Shown one piece after another: positions 1-5,712 of a stretch of 11,193 nt of DNA. The notes beneath the pieces are model-generated. The model saw only the letters and a list, made by a program, of their open reading frames with translations, made no database searches and had not been told where the DNA came from. Source of the DNA: Clostridiales bacterium (GTDB lineage: Bacteria; Bacillota; Clostridia; Peptostreptococcales; Anaerovoracaceae); contig JAAZLU010000136.1 of assembly GCA_012799165.1 (NCBI GenBank), positions 1-11,193 of the forward strand, in the 5' to 3' direction. Within the stretch, counting starts at the first letter, position 1. The number at the start of each line of letters is the position of its first letter. Both the position numbers and the translations under genes were made by a program.

Positions 1-1
1 A

Positions 2-1390
2 ACCAAGCCCGCGGGCGCGGGCAATGTACCCGAAGCCAACTATAAGATGATAGGCGCCTTGGGAGTGAGGCTCGGACAGATTCAGAGGACCGAGCTGGCC
101 GATTTTGTAAAGAATCACGGTCTTGTCGGATTTGCGCCGACTCAGGGCCATATACCTTCGGGCGTTCCTTATCTAGGTTATGCATGCGATAGCATAATGA
201 GCGGTGCTACTAAGAACGCCATGATCATCGGAAAGGGTTCTCTCTTCTTGGGTCGCATGACCAATCTCTTCGACGGAATTTCTTTCCTGGTTCAGGCAAA
301 TACCAAGAAGGACGAGGAGGAAGTAGGAACCGCGGAGCGCAAGAAGATTCCCTTAATAGGAATCGCTGCAGCGGGTTATGAGCTCGACAAAAAGAATTTG
401 GAGCTTGCAGTCGAATATGCAGCTGCGAAGGGCTGCAAAGCTGTAATCATAGACGGAGATGACTGCCATGCCGAGATGGAGAGGATGCTCAAGAGCGGCG
501 AGATAGACGGCGCGGTGGCATCTCACTATCCCTTCCCGATAGGCGTAAGCACGGTGGGCAAGGTCTTTACACCCGCATTTGGTAAAGAGATGTTCATCGC
601 CTGCACGACGGGAACCAGCTCCACAGACAGAGCGGAGGGCCTTGTAAAGAACGCTATTTATGGAATAATCGCCGCAAAGTGCTGCGGAATAGCGGATCCT
701 TCGGTTGGTATCATCAACCTCGACGATGCCAGAAGATGCGAGCGCGCCCTCAAGAAACTCAAGGCGAACGGCTATAAGATTAACTTTGCAGAGAGCTGCA
801 GGGCGGATGGCGGAGTCGTGATGAGAGGAAATGACGTAATTCGCGGAACGGCGGATGTTATGGTTTGCGACCCCCTGACGGGTAACCTCTTGATGAAGCT
901 CTTTTCGTCCTTCAATACGGGCGGCGATTTCGAAGCGACCGGTTTCGGTTATGGCCCCGGAATAGGGGAGGGCTATGGAAAGCTCGTGCTGATTATATCT
1001 AGAGCTTCCGGCGCTCCGGTAATCGCTAATGCCGTGGAGTACGCTTCCAGGCTCGTCGATTCGGACTGGATTAAGCTCTCTCATGAGGAGTTCCGCAAAG
1101 CGGACGCCGCGGGATACGACGATATCCTTGCGGAGATTCGTTCGGAAGGCAAGAACGCTTTCGTAAGCGATGCTCCGAAAGTGACTGCTCCGCCGAAGGA
1201 AACCTGTACAGCGGAGATTCCCGGCATAGAAGTAATGGACATTGAGGATGCGGTTCAGTCTTTGTGGGCCGAAGATGTCTATGCGGAGTCCGGTATGGGA
1301 TGCACGGGCCCGGTCGTTTTGGTTGCGGAGGCCAGGGTCGAGCTCGCTCGCAAACTTCTCATCGAAAAGGGTTACATATCCGAAGAATAA
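2..1390 (+). CDS. grdC-grdD: Glycine/sarcosine/betaine reductase component C, GrdC C-terminal region fused to GrdD (5' partial)
   Basis: Component C takes the carboxymethyl group from selenoprotein GrdA and releases acetyl phosphate, giving ATP by substrate-level phosphorylation in the cytoplasm. The frame is open from base 2, so the ATG at 47 is internal. The first ~100 residues match the end of the beta (GrdC, thiolase/KAS-like) subunit: GFAPTQGHIPSGVP, then GKGSLFLGR and TNLFDG. After a charged linker (bases ~293-349) the chain becomes the alpha (GrdD, PlsX-like) subunit: HYPFPIGVSTVGK, ADGGVVMRGND, GYGPGIGEGYGK, and near the end SGMGCTGPVV. Its Cys (codon 1301-1303) matches the thiol described for GrdD (Cys359 in Eubacterium acidaminophilum). 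GrdC and GrdD are normally separate; here there is no stop between them, and the usual GrdC tail and first ~30 residues of GrdD seem to be missing. No terminator follows before the thiT promoter. Confidence 0.9.
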   Translation, partial: TKPAGAGNVPEANYKMIGALGVRLGQIQRTELADFVKNHGLVGFAPTQGHIPSGVPYLGYACDSIMSGATKNAMIIGKGSLFLGRMTNLFDGISFLVQANTKKDEEEVGTAERKKIPLIGIAAAGYELDKKNLELAVEYAAAKGCKAVIIDGDDCHAEMERMLKSGEIDGAVASHYPFPIGVSTVGKVFTPAFGKEMFIACTTGTSSTDRAEGLVKNAIYGIIAAKCCGIADPSVGIINLDDARRCERALKKLKANGYKINFAESCRADGGVVMRGNDVIRGTADVMVCDPLTGNLLMKLFSSFNTGGDFEATGFGYGPGIGEGYGKLVLIISRASGAPVIANAVEYASRLVDSDWIKLSHEEFRKADAAGYDDILAEIRSEGKNAFVSDAPKVTAPPKETCTAEIPGIEVMDIEDAVQSLWAEDVYAESGMGCTGPVVLVAEARVELARKLLIEKGYISEE

Positions 1391-1400
1391 ATGCTATAAT
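1372..1400 (+). promoter_or_regulatory. Promoter of the TPP riboswitch-thiT unit (extended -10)
   Basis: A perfect TATAAT lies at 1395-1400, preceded by TG one base upstream (TGCTATAAT, an extended -10). Seventeen bases further upstream is a poor -35, TTACAT, at 1372-1377, inside the end of the grd gene. The expected RNA start near 1407 lies just before the riboswitch aptamer, which supports the call. Confidence 0.7.
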
Positions 1401-1420
1401 GCGCACATAGATAAATATGG

Positions 1421-1490
1421 ACGGGGGTGCTGCCAAAAGGCGGCTGAGATTATACTCCTAAACCTGATCCGGGTAATGCCGGCGTAGGGA
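1421..1490 (+). promoter_or_regulatory. TPP riboswitch aptamer (THI element)
   Basis: The conserved parts of the thiamine-pyrophosphate aptamer are present in order: GGGGTGC (1424-1430), a minimal P3 hairpin GCC-AAAA-GGC, GGCTGAGA (1440-1447), CCTGATC then GGGTAATGCCGGCGTAGGGA (ending ~1490). The closing P1 helix that normally flanks the core is not obvious here. It sits between a promoter and a terminator in front of the thiamine transporter gene thiT, so TPP is expected to switch thiT off. Confidence 0.95.
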
Positions 1491-1511
1491 GGACGATGTT
1501 TGAGTATTTTG

Positions 1512-1543
1512 CCGCACCCCGGCTTATGGGGTGCGGTATTTTT
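1512..1543 (+). terminator. Riboswitch-controlled intrinsic terminator before thiT
   Basis: A perfect 9-bp stem, CCGCACCCC (1512-1520) with GGGGTGCGG (1528-1536), with a 7-base loop and a TATTTTT tail. It lies 21 bases past the TPP aptamer and ends 15 bases before the thiT start codon, as expected for the expression platform of an OFF switch. The 5' arm is also complementary to the aptamer strand at 1424-1430. Confidence 0.85.
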
Positions 1544-1558
1544 GTTGGAGGAATTGCT

Positions 1559-2131
1559 ATGGAAAACACGAACAGAACGAAGATACTCACAGAGTGTGCG
1601 CTGTTGATAGCGCTTGGAACGATACTTGCGCAAGTTAAGATTTACGAACTCCCGCAGGGGGGGAGCGTAACGGCGGCTTCCATGGTCCCTTTTATGATTA
1701 TTTCTTTTAGGCACGGCCCGCTGTGGGGGCTGGGGTGCGGATTTATAAATGCGATTTTCCAGATGCTTTTGGGGGGTGTCTATCCGACTCCTGCAGGAAC
1801 GGCACTCGCTATGGTGTTGCAGGTCTTGCTGGACTATTTAGTTCCGTTTTCTCAAATAGGCATCGCCGATATTTTCGCGAGGCTGCTAGGAAAAGGAAAG
1901 GCGAGCTCGCACATGGTTGCGGCTTTTATGGTAGGCCTTTTGCGGTTCTTCTGCCACTTTGTGAGCGGCTTCGTGGTTTGGGGTTCGATAACTCAGGATG
2001 GTATTAGCGCCGTCATATACTCTTTAAGTTATAACGGCGGATTTATGCTTCCGGAGACGGTAATAAATGTCGCGGCCGTGGGGCTGCTCTACAGATCCGC
2101 GCCTCTGCTTTTCGGAAAGGATGGATTTTAA
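1559..2131 (+). CDS. thiT: ThiT, thiamine-binding S component of an ECF transporter
   Basis: A 190-residue, very hydrophobic membrane protein with about six predicted membrane segments. It binds thiamine and works with a shared energizing module (EcfA, EcfA', EcfT), not encoded here. PQGGSVTAASMVP (residues 32-44) is the family signature. His133, Gly137, Trp141, Tyr154 and Asn159 have the same spacing as the thiamine-binding residues I recall from Lactococcus ThiT (His125, Gly129, Trp133, Tyr146, Asn151); Asp92-Tyr93 stand where that protein has Glu84-Tyr85. The ATG at 1559 is chosen because GGAGG (1547-1551) lies 7 bases upstream. The in-frame ATG at 1496 would put coding sequence through the terminator, so it is rejected. 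Function is also supported by the TPP riboswitch in the leader. Confidence 0.95.
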   Translation: MENTNRTKILTECALLIALGTILAQVKIYELPQGGSVTAASMVPFMIISFRHGPLWGLGCGFINAIFQMLLGGVYPTPAGTALAMVLQVLLDYLVPFSQIGIADIFARLLGKGKASSHMVAAFMVGLLRFFCHFVSGFVVWGSITQDGISAVIYSLSYNGGFMLPETVINVAAVGLLYRSAPLLFGKDGF

Positions 2132-2166
2132 TAGAACCGCGATGTAAATTGCAAGATGAATATTGC

Positions 2167-2204
2167 AAAAGCAAAGACCCTGCGTCTGCAGGGTCTTTGC
2201 TTTT
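2167..2204. terminator. Two-way terminator between thiT and tRNA-Leu
   Basis: A perfect 13-bp stem, GCAAAGACCCTGC (2171-2183) with its complement (2188-2200), a 4-base loop, and A4/T4 flanks on both sides. It can end thiT transcription rightward and tRNA-Leu transcription leftward. On the minus strand it begins directly after the encoded CCA end of the tRNA. Confidence 0.9.
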
Positions 2205-2288
2205 GGTGCGGTATAGTGGACTTGAACCACCACGGTTTTACCCATACGGCCCTCAACCGTACGCGTCTGCCAATTCCGCCAATACCGC
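2204..2288 (-). tRNA. tRNA-Leu (anticodon GAG)
   Basis: Reading the minus strand, an 85-base cloverleaf is seen: 7-bp acceptor stem GCGGTAT/ATACCGC, anticodon arm TACGG-TTGAGGG-CCGTA giving anticodon GAG (leucine CUC/CUU), a long class II variable arm typical of tRNA-Leu, a T arm with loop TTCAAGT, discriminator A and an encoded CCA. The outermost T-stem pair is a G-U wobble. Confidence 0.95.
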
Positions 2289-2303
2289 GTGTCAACAATC
2301 GCT

Positions 2304-2332
2304 ATCTTACCACGCTTTTTTTGCTTTGTAAA
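2304..2332 (-). promoter_or_regulatory. Promoter of tRNA-Leu
   Basis: On the minus strand, TTTACA (2327-2332), a 17-base spacer and TAAGAT (2304-2309), with the -10 ending 15 bases before the mature tRNA end. The tRNA-Arg gene in this window has the same TTTACA-17-base layout, which supports both calls. Confidence 0.75.
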
Positions 2333-2374
2333 GCGGATTTATTATGCTCTGGTGATTTAAGGCTGTGCGGGGGC

Positions 2375-3145
2375 TCATATGCTTACGCCCAGTTTTTTCA
2401 TGAAGTAAAGCAACAGCAGGGCGACCGGATAGAACAGATAACTTGCATAGCGAATCCCAAGGTTGTTGGGGCCGCGCTCGCCGCTGTAGAAGCGGGTAAA
2501 GAGCATGCCGACCAGCGCGAAGCTCTGCGGGCTTATGATGTGTTGTATTCCGCTGATTTTAATTGTGGTGAGACTGATGGTGGAAACATAAAACGCGATG
2601 TAGATTATGGATATCGTCGCGAATATTCTGCCGTAGCGGACATGACGGAATACATAGAAAATCATAATAATGTACATGCCGTAGTTAGCGAACTGGCAGC
2701 GCAGTTCGGTGATGAGATAATCTCCAAGAAGAGTGAACGCGACCATTGCTGCGAAAGTGATAATCATGTTATTGAATTGCTTTTTAATGAAGTCCACGCC
2801 AAGTATCATGACATATCCTATCAAAAGCGTGAACATTACGCTCTGGTAGAAGGGGTTGTTAATTGTGCCGCCGACGAAGAGGTTGTATGGAGCTTCGGTG
2901 ATTGCCGCAAAGAAGGCCAGCCGTCCGAAATATAGGCCTCTGAAGTTTGCTTTTTCGAGTCCTTCGGCGAGCATATATGCAAATATTGCGAATGCTGCCC
3001 ACTGAAACCCGAGCAACCAGCGATGATCCGGGGCGATTGAGCCGGGAAGCAATCCTAAAATTGTGAATATGATACCTACGGTTCTTAGAACCAGTCGGTT
3101 GTAACCTTTTCCTTCCTCCCTGTAGGGCAGTGATAAATTTTTCAT
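2375..3145 (-). CDS. TraX-family integral membrane protein
   Basis: A 256-residue protein with about seven or eight hydrophobic segments and the TraX (PF05857) end signature: FYSGERGP followed by YLFYPVALLLLYF. TraX of the F plasmid N-acetylates pilin, but chromosomal Firmicutes homologues are widespread and their substrates are unknown; an acyltransferase role at the membrane is inference. No conjugation gene lies nearby. The frame could open at a TTG at 3181, but that codon lies in a perfect inverted repeat and directly behind a TATAAT, with no ribosome binding site. The ATG at 3145 is preferred, although its only Shine-Dalgarno-like stretch (AAGG) is about 12 bases away. It is transcribed separately from asnA, in the same direction. 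Confidence 0.82.
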   Translation of the reverse strand: MKNLSLPYREEGKGYNRLVLRTVGIIFTILGLLPGSIAPDHRWLLGFQWAAFAIFAYMLAEGLEKANFRGLYFGRLAFFAAITEAPYNLFVGGTINNPFYQSVMFTLLIGYVMILGVDFIKKQFNNMIITFAAMVAFTLLGDYLITELRCQFANYGMYIIMIFYVFRHVRYGRIFATISIIYIAFYVSTISLTTIKISGIQHIISPQSFALVGMLFTRFYSGERGPNNLGIRYASYLFYPVALLLLYFMKKLGVSI

Positions 3146-3151
3146 ATATAG

Positions 3152-3181
3152 ACTATACCTTGAGTTGAGCAATATGCTCAA
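3152..3181 (-). promoter_or_regulatory. Probable traX promoter
   Basis: On the minus strand, TTGAGC (3176-3181), an 18-base spacer and TATAGT (3152-3157). The start point would fall next to the ATG at 3145, giving little or no leader. A second possible -10, TATAAT at 3182-3187, has no convincing -35. Which one is used cannot be decided by eye. Confidence 0.4.
3165..3181. repeat. Inverted repeat upstream of the traX homologue (possible operator)
   Basis: A perfect palindrome, TTGAGCA-ATA-TGCTCAA: 7-bp arms with a 3-base centre. It covers the candidate -35 and spacer of the traX promoter, a typical place for a dimeric repressor. It has no T tract and so is not a terminator. The regulator is unknown. 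Confidence 0.45.
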
Positions 3182-3197
3182 ATTATATTTTCGATTG

Positions 3198-3228
3198 AAC
3201 CCGCATGGATTGCACTTAAAAGCGGGCT
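3198..3228 (-). terminator. Weak terminator after asnA
   Basis: On the minus strand, AGCCCGC (3222-3228) pairs with GCGGGTT (3198-3204) across a 17-base loop, with one G-U pair and only a short T-rich tail. It overlaps the asnA stop codon. Read-through into the traX homologue is possible. Confidence 0.4.
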
Positions 3229-4240
3229 ATAGTAGGAATATTCCCGCCTCATTGCAGATGCGCAGCGTATCCTCGTCCCAGACCGAAGTTTGAACCTCCC
3301 CGATGTGCGCGCAGCCGAGCATCAGCATGCAGAGCCTGCTCTGGCCGATACCGCCTCCGATGCAGTGAGGAAGTTCCCCGGCGAGCAGTGCCTGATGGAA
3401 GGGATACTTTCTGCGGTCGTCGCAGCCGGAAATCCGAAGTTGCCTGTCGAGGCTCTCGGGAGAGACCCTTATACCCATGCTCGAAATTTCAATCGTATTT
3501 CCCAGGACATTGTTGCGGAAGAGTATATCGCAGTTGAGTTCCCAGTCGTCGTAGTCCGGCGCTCTTCCGTCGTGAGGTTTGCCGCTTTTGAGGGCTCCGC
3601 CTATCTGCATCAGGCAGACTGTGTCGTGTTGAGCCGTTATGGCATCCTCTCTTTCCTTGGGGCTCAGATTCGGATACATATCCTCGAGTTCCTGAGAATA
3701 TATGAACTTGACCTTTCTCTGCCGCAGCTTGAGTACATGAAGCTGCGGATAGATTTCCCTGAGTATATCTTCCGTGTCGCAGATTGCATTGACAATCTTT
3801 TGGACAATCTTCTTGAGGTAATCTATGTTGCGGTCGGATTCACGGATGACTTTTTCCCAGTCCCATTGATCCACGTAGACGGAGTGGAGGTTGTCGAGTT
3901 CCTCGTCTCTGCGGATGGCGTTCATGTCGGTATAGAGGCCTTTGCCGACGCGGAATTCATAGTATTTGAGCGCGTGACGCTTCCACTTGGCCAGAGATTG
4001 GACTATCTGACATTCTTCTCCCGTCTCGCGTATATCGAAGCTCACCGGGCGTTCCTTGCCGGTGAGGTTATCGTTTAGACCGGAGGCAGTGCGAAGGAGC
4101 AGGGGTGCTGAAACTCTGCTGAGATCCAGCTCGCTGCACAGGTTCTTTTCGAATATGCCGTGGATGAGCATGATTGCCCTCTGCGTATCGTAGGGAGTCA
4201 GCACGGCTTTGTAGTTTTTAGGGACTATTACCTTACTCAT
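3227..4240 (-). CDS. asnA: Aspartate-ammonia ligase (asparagine synthetase A)
   Basis: Makes asparagine from aspartate, ammonia and ATP (AMP-forming) in the cytoplasm. At 337 residues it has the normal AsnA length and is intact. Family blocks are visible in order: RVSAPLLLRTASGLNDNLTG (residues 42-61), ERPVSFDI, QSLAKWKR, GLYTDMNAIRRDEELDN and HSVYVDQWDWE (about 101-129), then GRAPDYDDWELNCDI, SSMGIRVSPE and GGGIGQSRLCMLMLG. These form the class II aminoacyl-tRNA-synthetase-like fold. The ATG at 4240 follows GAGGAAAGG by about 6 bases. The gene is divergent from the DNA glycosylase gene and their promoters overlap. The roughly 110-base leader can fold, but has no T-box motif. Confidence 0.97.
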   Translation of the reverse strand: MSKVIVPKNYKAVLTPYDTQRAIMLIHGIFEKNLCSELDLSRVSAPLLLRTASGLNDNLTGKERPVSFDIRETGEECQIVQSLAKWKRHALKYYEFRVGKGLYTDMNAIRRDEELDNLHSVYVDQWDWEKVIRESDRNIDYLKKIVQKIVNAICDTEDILREIYPQLHVLKLRQRKVKFIYSQELEDMYPNLSPKEREDAITAQHDTVCLMQIGGALKSGKPHDGRAPDYDDWELNCDILFRNNVLGNTIEISSMGIRVSPESLDRQLRISGCDDRRKYPFHQALLAGELPHCIGGGIGQSRLCMLMLGCAHIGEVQTSVWDEDTLRICNEAGIFLL

Positions 4241-4258
4241 TTTTTGCCTTTCCTCGGA

Positions 4259-4302
4259 AGCTCGTATGCGGCGGAGATTCCGCTGCGCTTATTCGCCGAG
4301 CT
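4259..4302 (-). promoter_or_regulatory. Structured leader just upstream of asnA
   Basis: On the minus strand, AGCTCG (4297-4302) pairs with CGAGCT (4259-4264), enclosing an inner hairpin GCGGA-ATC-TCCGC. The CTCGG next to the outer arm could instead pair with CCGAG, which runs into the ribosome binding site. This might tune asnA translation, but I recognise no known riboswitch class. Confidence 0.3.
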
Positions 4303-4359
4303 GCTAATGCAACGCTTTGCGGCGGACGGATCCGAATTGAAGTAATTTGTAATATATCT

Positions 4360-4388
4360 ATTCTATATTCTTGAGAGCTTTTTCTCAA
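4360..4388 (-). promoter_or_regulatory. asnA promoter
   Basis: On the minus strand, TTGAGA (4383-4388), a 17-base spacer and TAGAAT (4360-4365). Its -35 is the right arm of the palindrome at 4370-4389, and its spacer contains the -35 of the opposing glycosylase promoter. The start would be near 4353, giving an asnA leader of about 110 bases. Confidence 0.6.
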
Positions 4389-4389
4389 G
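4370..4389. repeat. Inverted repeat carrying both -35 elements of the divergent promoters
   Basis: CTTGAGA (4370-4376) and TCTCAAG (4383-4389) are exact inverted copies around GCTTTT. Each arm supplies the TTGAGA -35 element of one divergent promoter. It could also be an operator or a hairpin, but it lacks a T tail on either side. Confidence 0.6.
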
Positions 4390-4399
4390 ATGGTAAAAT
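4371..4399 (+). promoter_or_regulatory. Promoter of the OGG-like glycosylase operon
   Basis: TTGAGA (4371-4376), a 17-base spacer ending in TGG, and TAAAAT (4394-4399), which also makes an extended -10. The expected start, about 7 bases past the -10, falls at 4406-4407, on the chosen ATG, so the mRNA would have no leader. Confidence 0.65.
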
Positions 4400-4406
4400 G
4401 GATAAC

Positions 4407-5183
4407 ATGAATATACATGTAAAAGAGTTTGACATCAAAAAGATTGCGGACAGCGGCCAGGCTTTCAGGATTGTAGAAGAAAGTCCGGGAATTTGGCGCA
4501 CGGTTGCTTCGGGTAGGGTTCTCCGCATCGATGAATCCGCCCCGCACATCCCCGAAGGCTTTTGGAGCGATTATTTCGACATGGAGACCGATTATTCGCT
4601 CTACAGAGCGGCGATTCCAAAGCAGGATGAATTTCTTACAAAGGCGGCTCAAGCGGGGGAGGGTATAAGGATATTGCGTCAGGACCCCTGGGAGATGTTG
4701 ATTACTTTTATTATATCTCAGCGGAAGAATATCCCCGCCATCAGAAGCGCCGTGGAGGCCCTCTGCAGGCTCTGTGGCTCCGAAATAGAGGGCGAAGATG
4801 TCAGGGCCTTTCCGAGCCCCGAACAGCTCTGTAGCGCAAGCGAAGAGGCTCTCAGGGCCTGCTCTCTGGGTTACAGGGTGCCTTACATAATGAAGAGCGC
4901 CCGAATGGTAGCGGAAGCTGTCGTGGACCTTGAGCTGTGCCGGGAGCTTTCCGATGAAGAGCTCTTCGATGAACTTTTGAAATTTCCGGGTGTCGGCCCG
5001 AAGGTTGCCAACTGCGTCAGTCTTTTCGGCTATTATAGGATAGCGGCTTTTCCGGTGGATGTCTGGATAGCCAGGATAATAGATCAGGAATACGGTGGGA
5101 ATTTCCCGCTTCAACTTTACGAGGGTTTCGGGGGGATCATTCAGCAATATATGTTTTATTACGGGAGGTTTCGGGATGAGTGA
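4407..5183 (+). CDS. OGG1-like 8-oxoguanine DNA glycosylase/AP lyase
   Basis: A base-excision repair enzyme expected to remove 8-oxoguanine and nick the strand. The 258 residues show an OGG N-terminal beta domain (FDIKKIADSGQAFRI, residues 8-22) and an HhH-GPD domain. The hairpin FPGVGPKVA (193-201) holds Lys199, the Schiff-base residue (Lys249 in human OGG1); PVDVW (216-220) holds Asp218 (human Asp268). The IIQQYMFYYGR end fits the base-pocket helix. The loop aligned with human NNN (149-151) reads RKN here, so substrate range may differ; an AlkA-like specificity is the alternative. ATG 4407 is chosen from the family N-terminus and promoter position; ATG 4398 lies within the -10 region and TTG 4371 in the -35. 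No ribosome binding site is seen, consistent with a leaderless mRNA. The end overlaps the next gene by 8 bases. Confidence 0.85.
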   Translation: MNIHVKEFDIKKIADSGQAFRIVEESPGIWRTVASGRVLRIDESAPHIPEGFWSDYFDMETDYSLYRAAIPKQDEFLTKAAQAGEGIRILRQDPWEMLITFIISQRKNIPAIRSAVEALCRLCGSEIEGEDVRAFPSPEQLCSASEEALRACSLGYRVPYIMKSARMVAEAVVDLELCRELSDEELFDELLKFPGVGPKVANCVSLFGYYRIAAFPVDVWIARIIDQEYGGNFPLQLYEGFGGIIQQYMFYYGRFRDE

Positions 5184-5700
5184 TATTTATGAGGAACTTA
5201 GCAGAGAGCAGCTGATTGCCTTACTCAATGATTATTCAAAAAATTGGCTCGCTCTGGACGGTTTATGGTTTCAGGCGGTGGAAAAGCGTTGGGGAATGGA
5301 TCTCGCTATGGAATGCGATATCGAAATGTGGGAGCAATTTACTGTAATTGAGGCCAGACGCATAAAGAAATTCCTCGGGCTTCCCGAGCAGGGCGGTCTT
5401 GACGGGCTCGAAAAGGCGCTGAAGTTGCGTTTTTATGGCAATCTTAACAAAGATGAGTATATACGCGAGGGGAATACTTTAAAATATAGAATGCTGGAAT
5501 GCAGGGTGCAGAGCGCCAGGGAGCGCAAGGGCATGGAATTTCATCCCTGCAAGCGGGTCGGGATTCCCGAATACGGTCTCTTTGCTAAGGCGATAGATGA
5601 TCGAATAAGCTGCGAATGTATAAGTTGTTATCCGGATATTACCGAGACGGATTGTCATTGTAGCTGGTTGTTTACTCTGGAGGAGATTGCGGAAGAATAG
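5176..5700 (+). CDS. Cysteine-rich protein resembling the DUF6125 family
   Basis: A 174-residue soluble protein of unknown function. The N-terminal half is helical and contains DYSKNWLALDGLWFQAVEK (residues 19-37). The C-terminal half has a dense set of cysteines: C109, C125, C146, C148, C151, C160 and C162, with His123 and His161. This arrangement is like DUF6125 proteins, which I relate, from memory, to the ATC hydrolase group; it could bind a metal or iron-sulfur cluster. The ATG at 5176 is well supported by GGGAGG 7 bases upstream, and it overlaps the glycosylase stop by 8 bases, so the two are translationally coupled. No terminator is visible before the tRNA-Arg promoter. A role in repair is only suggested by the operon. 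Confidence 0.75.
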   Translation: MSDIYEELSREQLIALLNDYSKNWLALDGLWFQAVEKRWGMDLAMECDIEMWEQFTVIEARRIKKFLGLPEQGGLDGLEKALKLRFYGNLNKDEYIREGNTLKYRMLECRVQSARERKGMEFHPCKRVGIPEYGLFAKAIDDRISCECISCYPDITETDCHCSWLFTLEEIAEE

Positions 5701-5712
5701 CCTAGCTTGCCC

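Noticed and set aside
353..1084. Minus-strand open frame of 243 codons inside the grd gene
   Set aside because: It is antisense to a strongly conserved gene, has no ribosome binding site and no recognisable motif.
2..1390. Selenocysteine (in-frame TGA) in the glycine reductase gene
   Set aside because: The frame has no internal TGA; the selenoproteins of the complex are GrdA and GrdB, not component C.
1496..1558. Upstream in-frame ATG for thiT
   Set aside because: This stretch would translate through the riboswitch terminator; the ATG at 1559 has GGAGG at the right distance and fits the ThiT N-terminus.
2156..2935. Plus-strand open frame of 259 codons
   Set aside because: It runs over the terminator and tRNA-Leu and then antisense to the traX homologue; composition mirrors that gene.
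2375..3145. Conjugative element suggested by TraX
   Set aside because: No relaxase, coupling protein or pilus gene nearby; chromosomal TraX-family proteins are common in Firmicutes.
3290..4078. Plus-strand open frame of 262 codons
   Set aside because: Antisense shadow of asnA.
4241..4370. T-box leader upstream of asnA
   Set aside because: No AGGGTGGnACCGCG-type T-box sequence and the leader is too short.
4233..5147. Minus-strand open frame of 304 codons
   Set aside because: Antisense shadow of the glycosylase gene; it crosses both divergent promoters.
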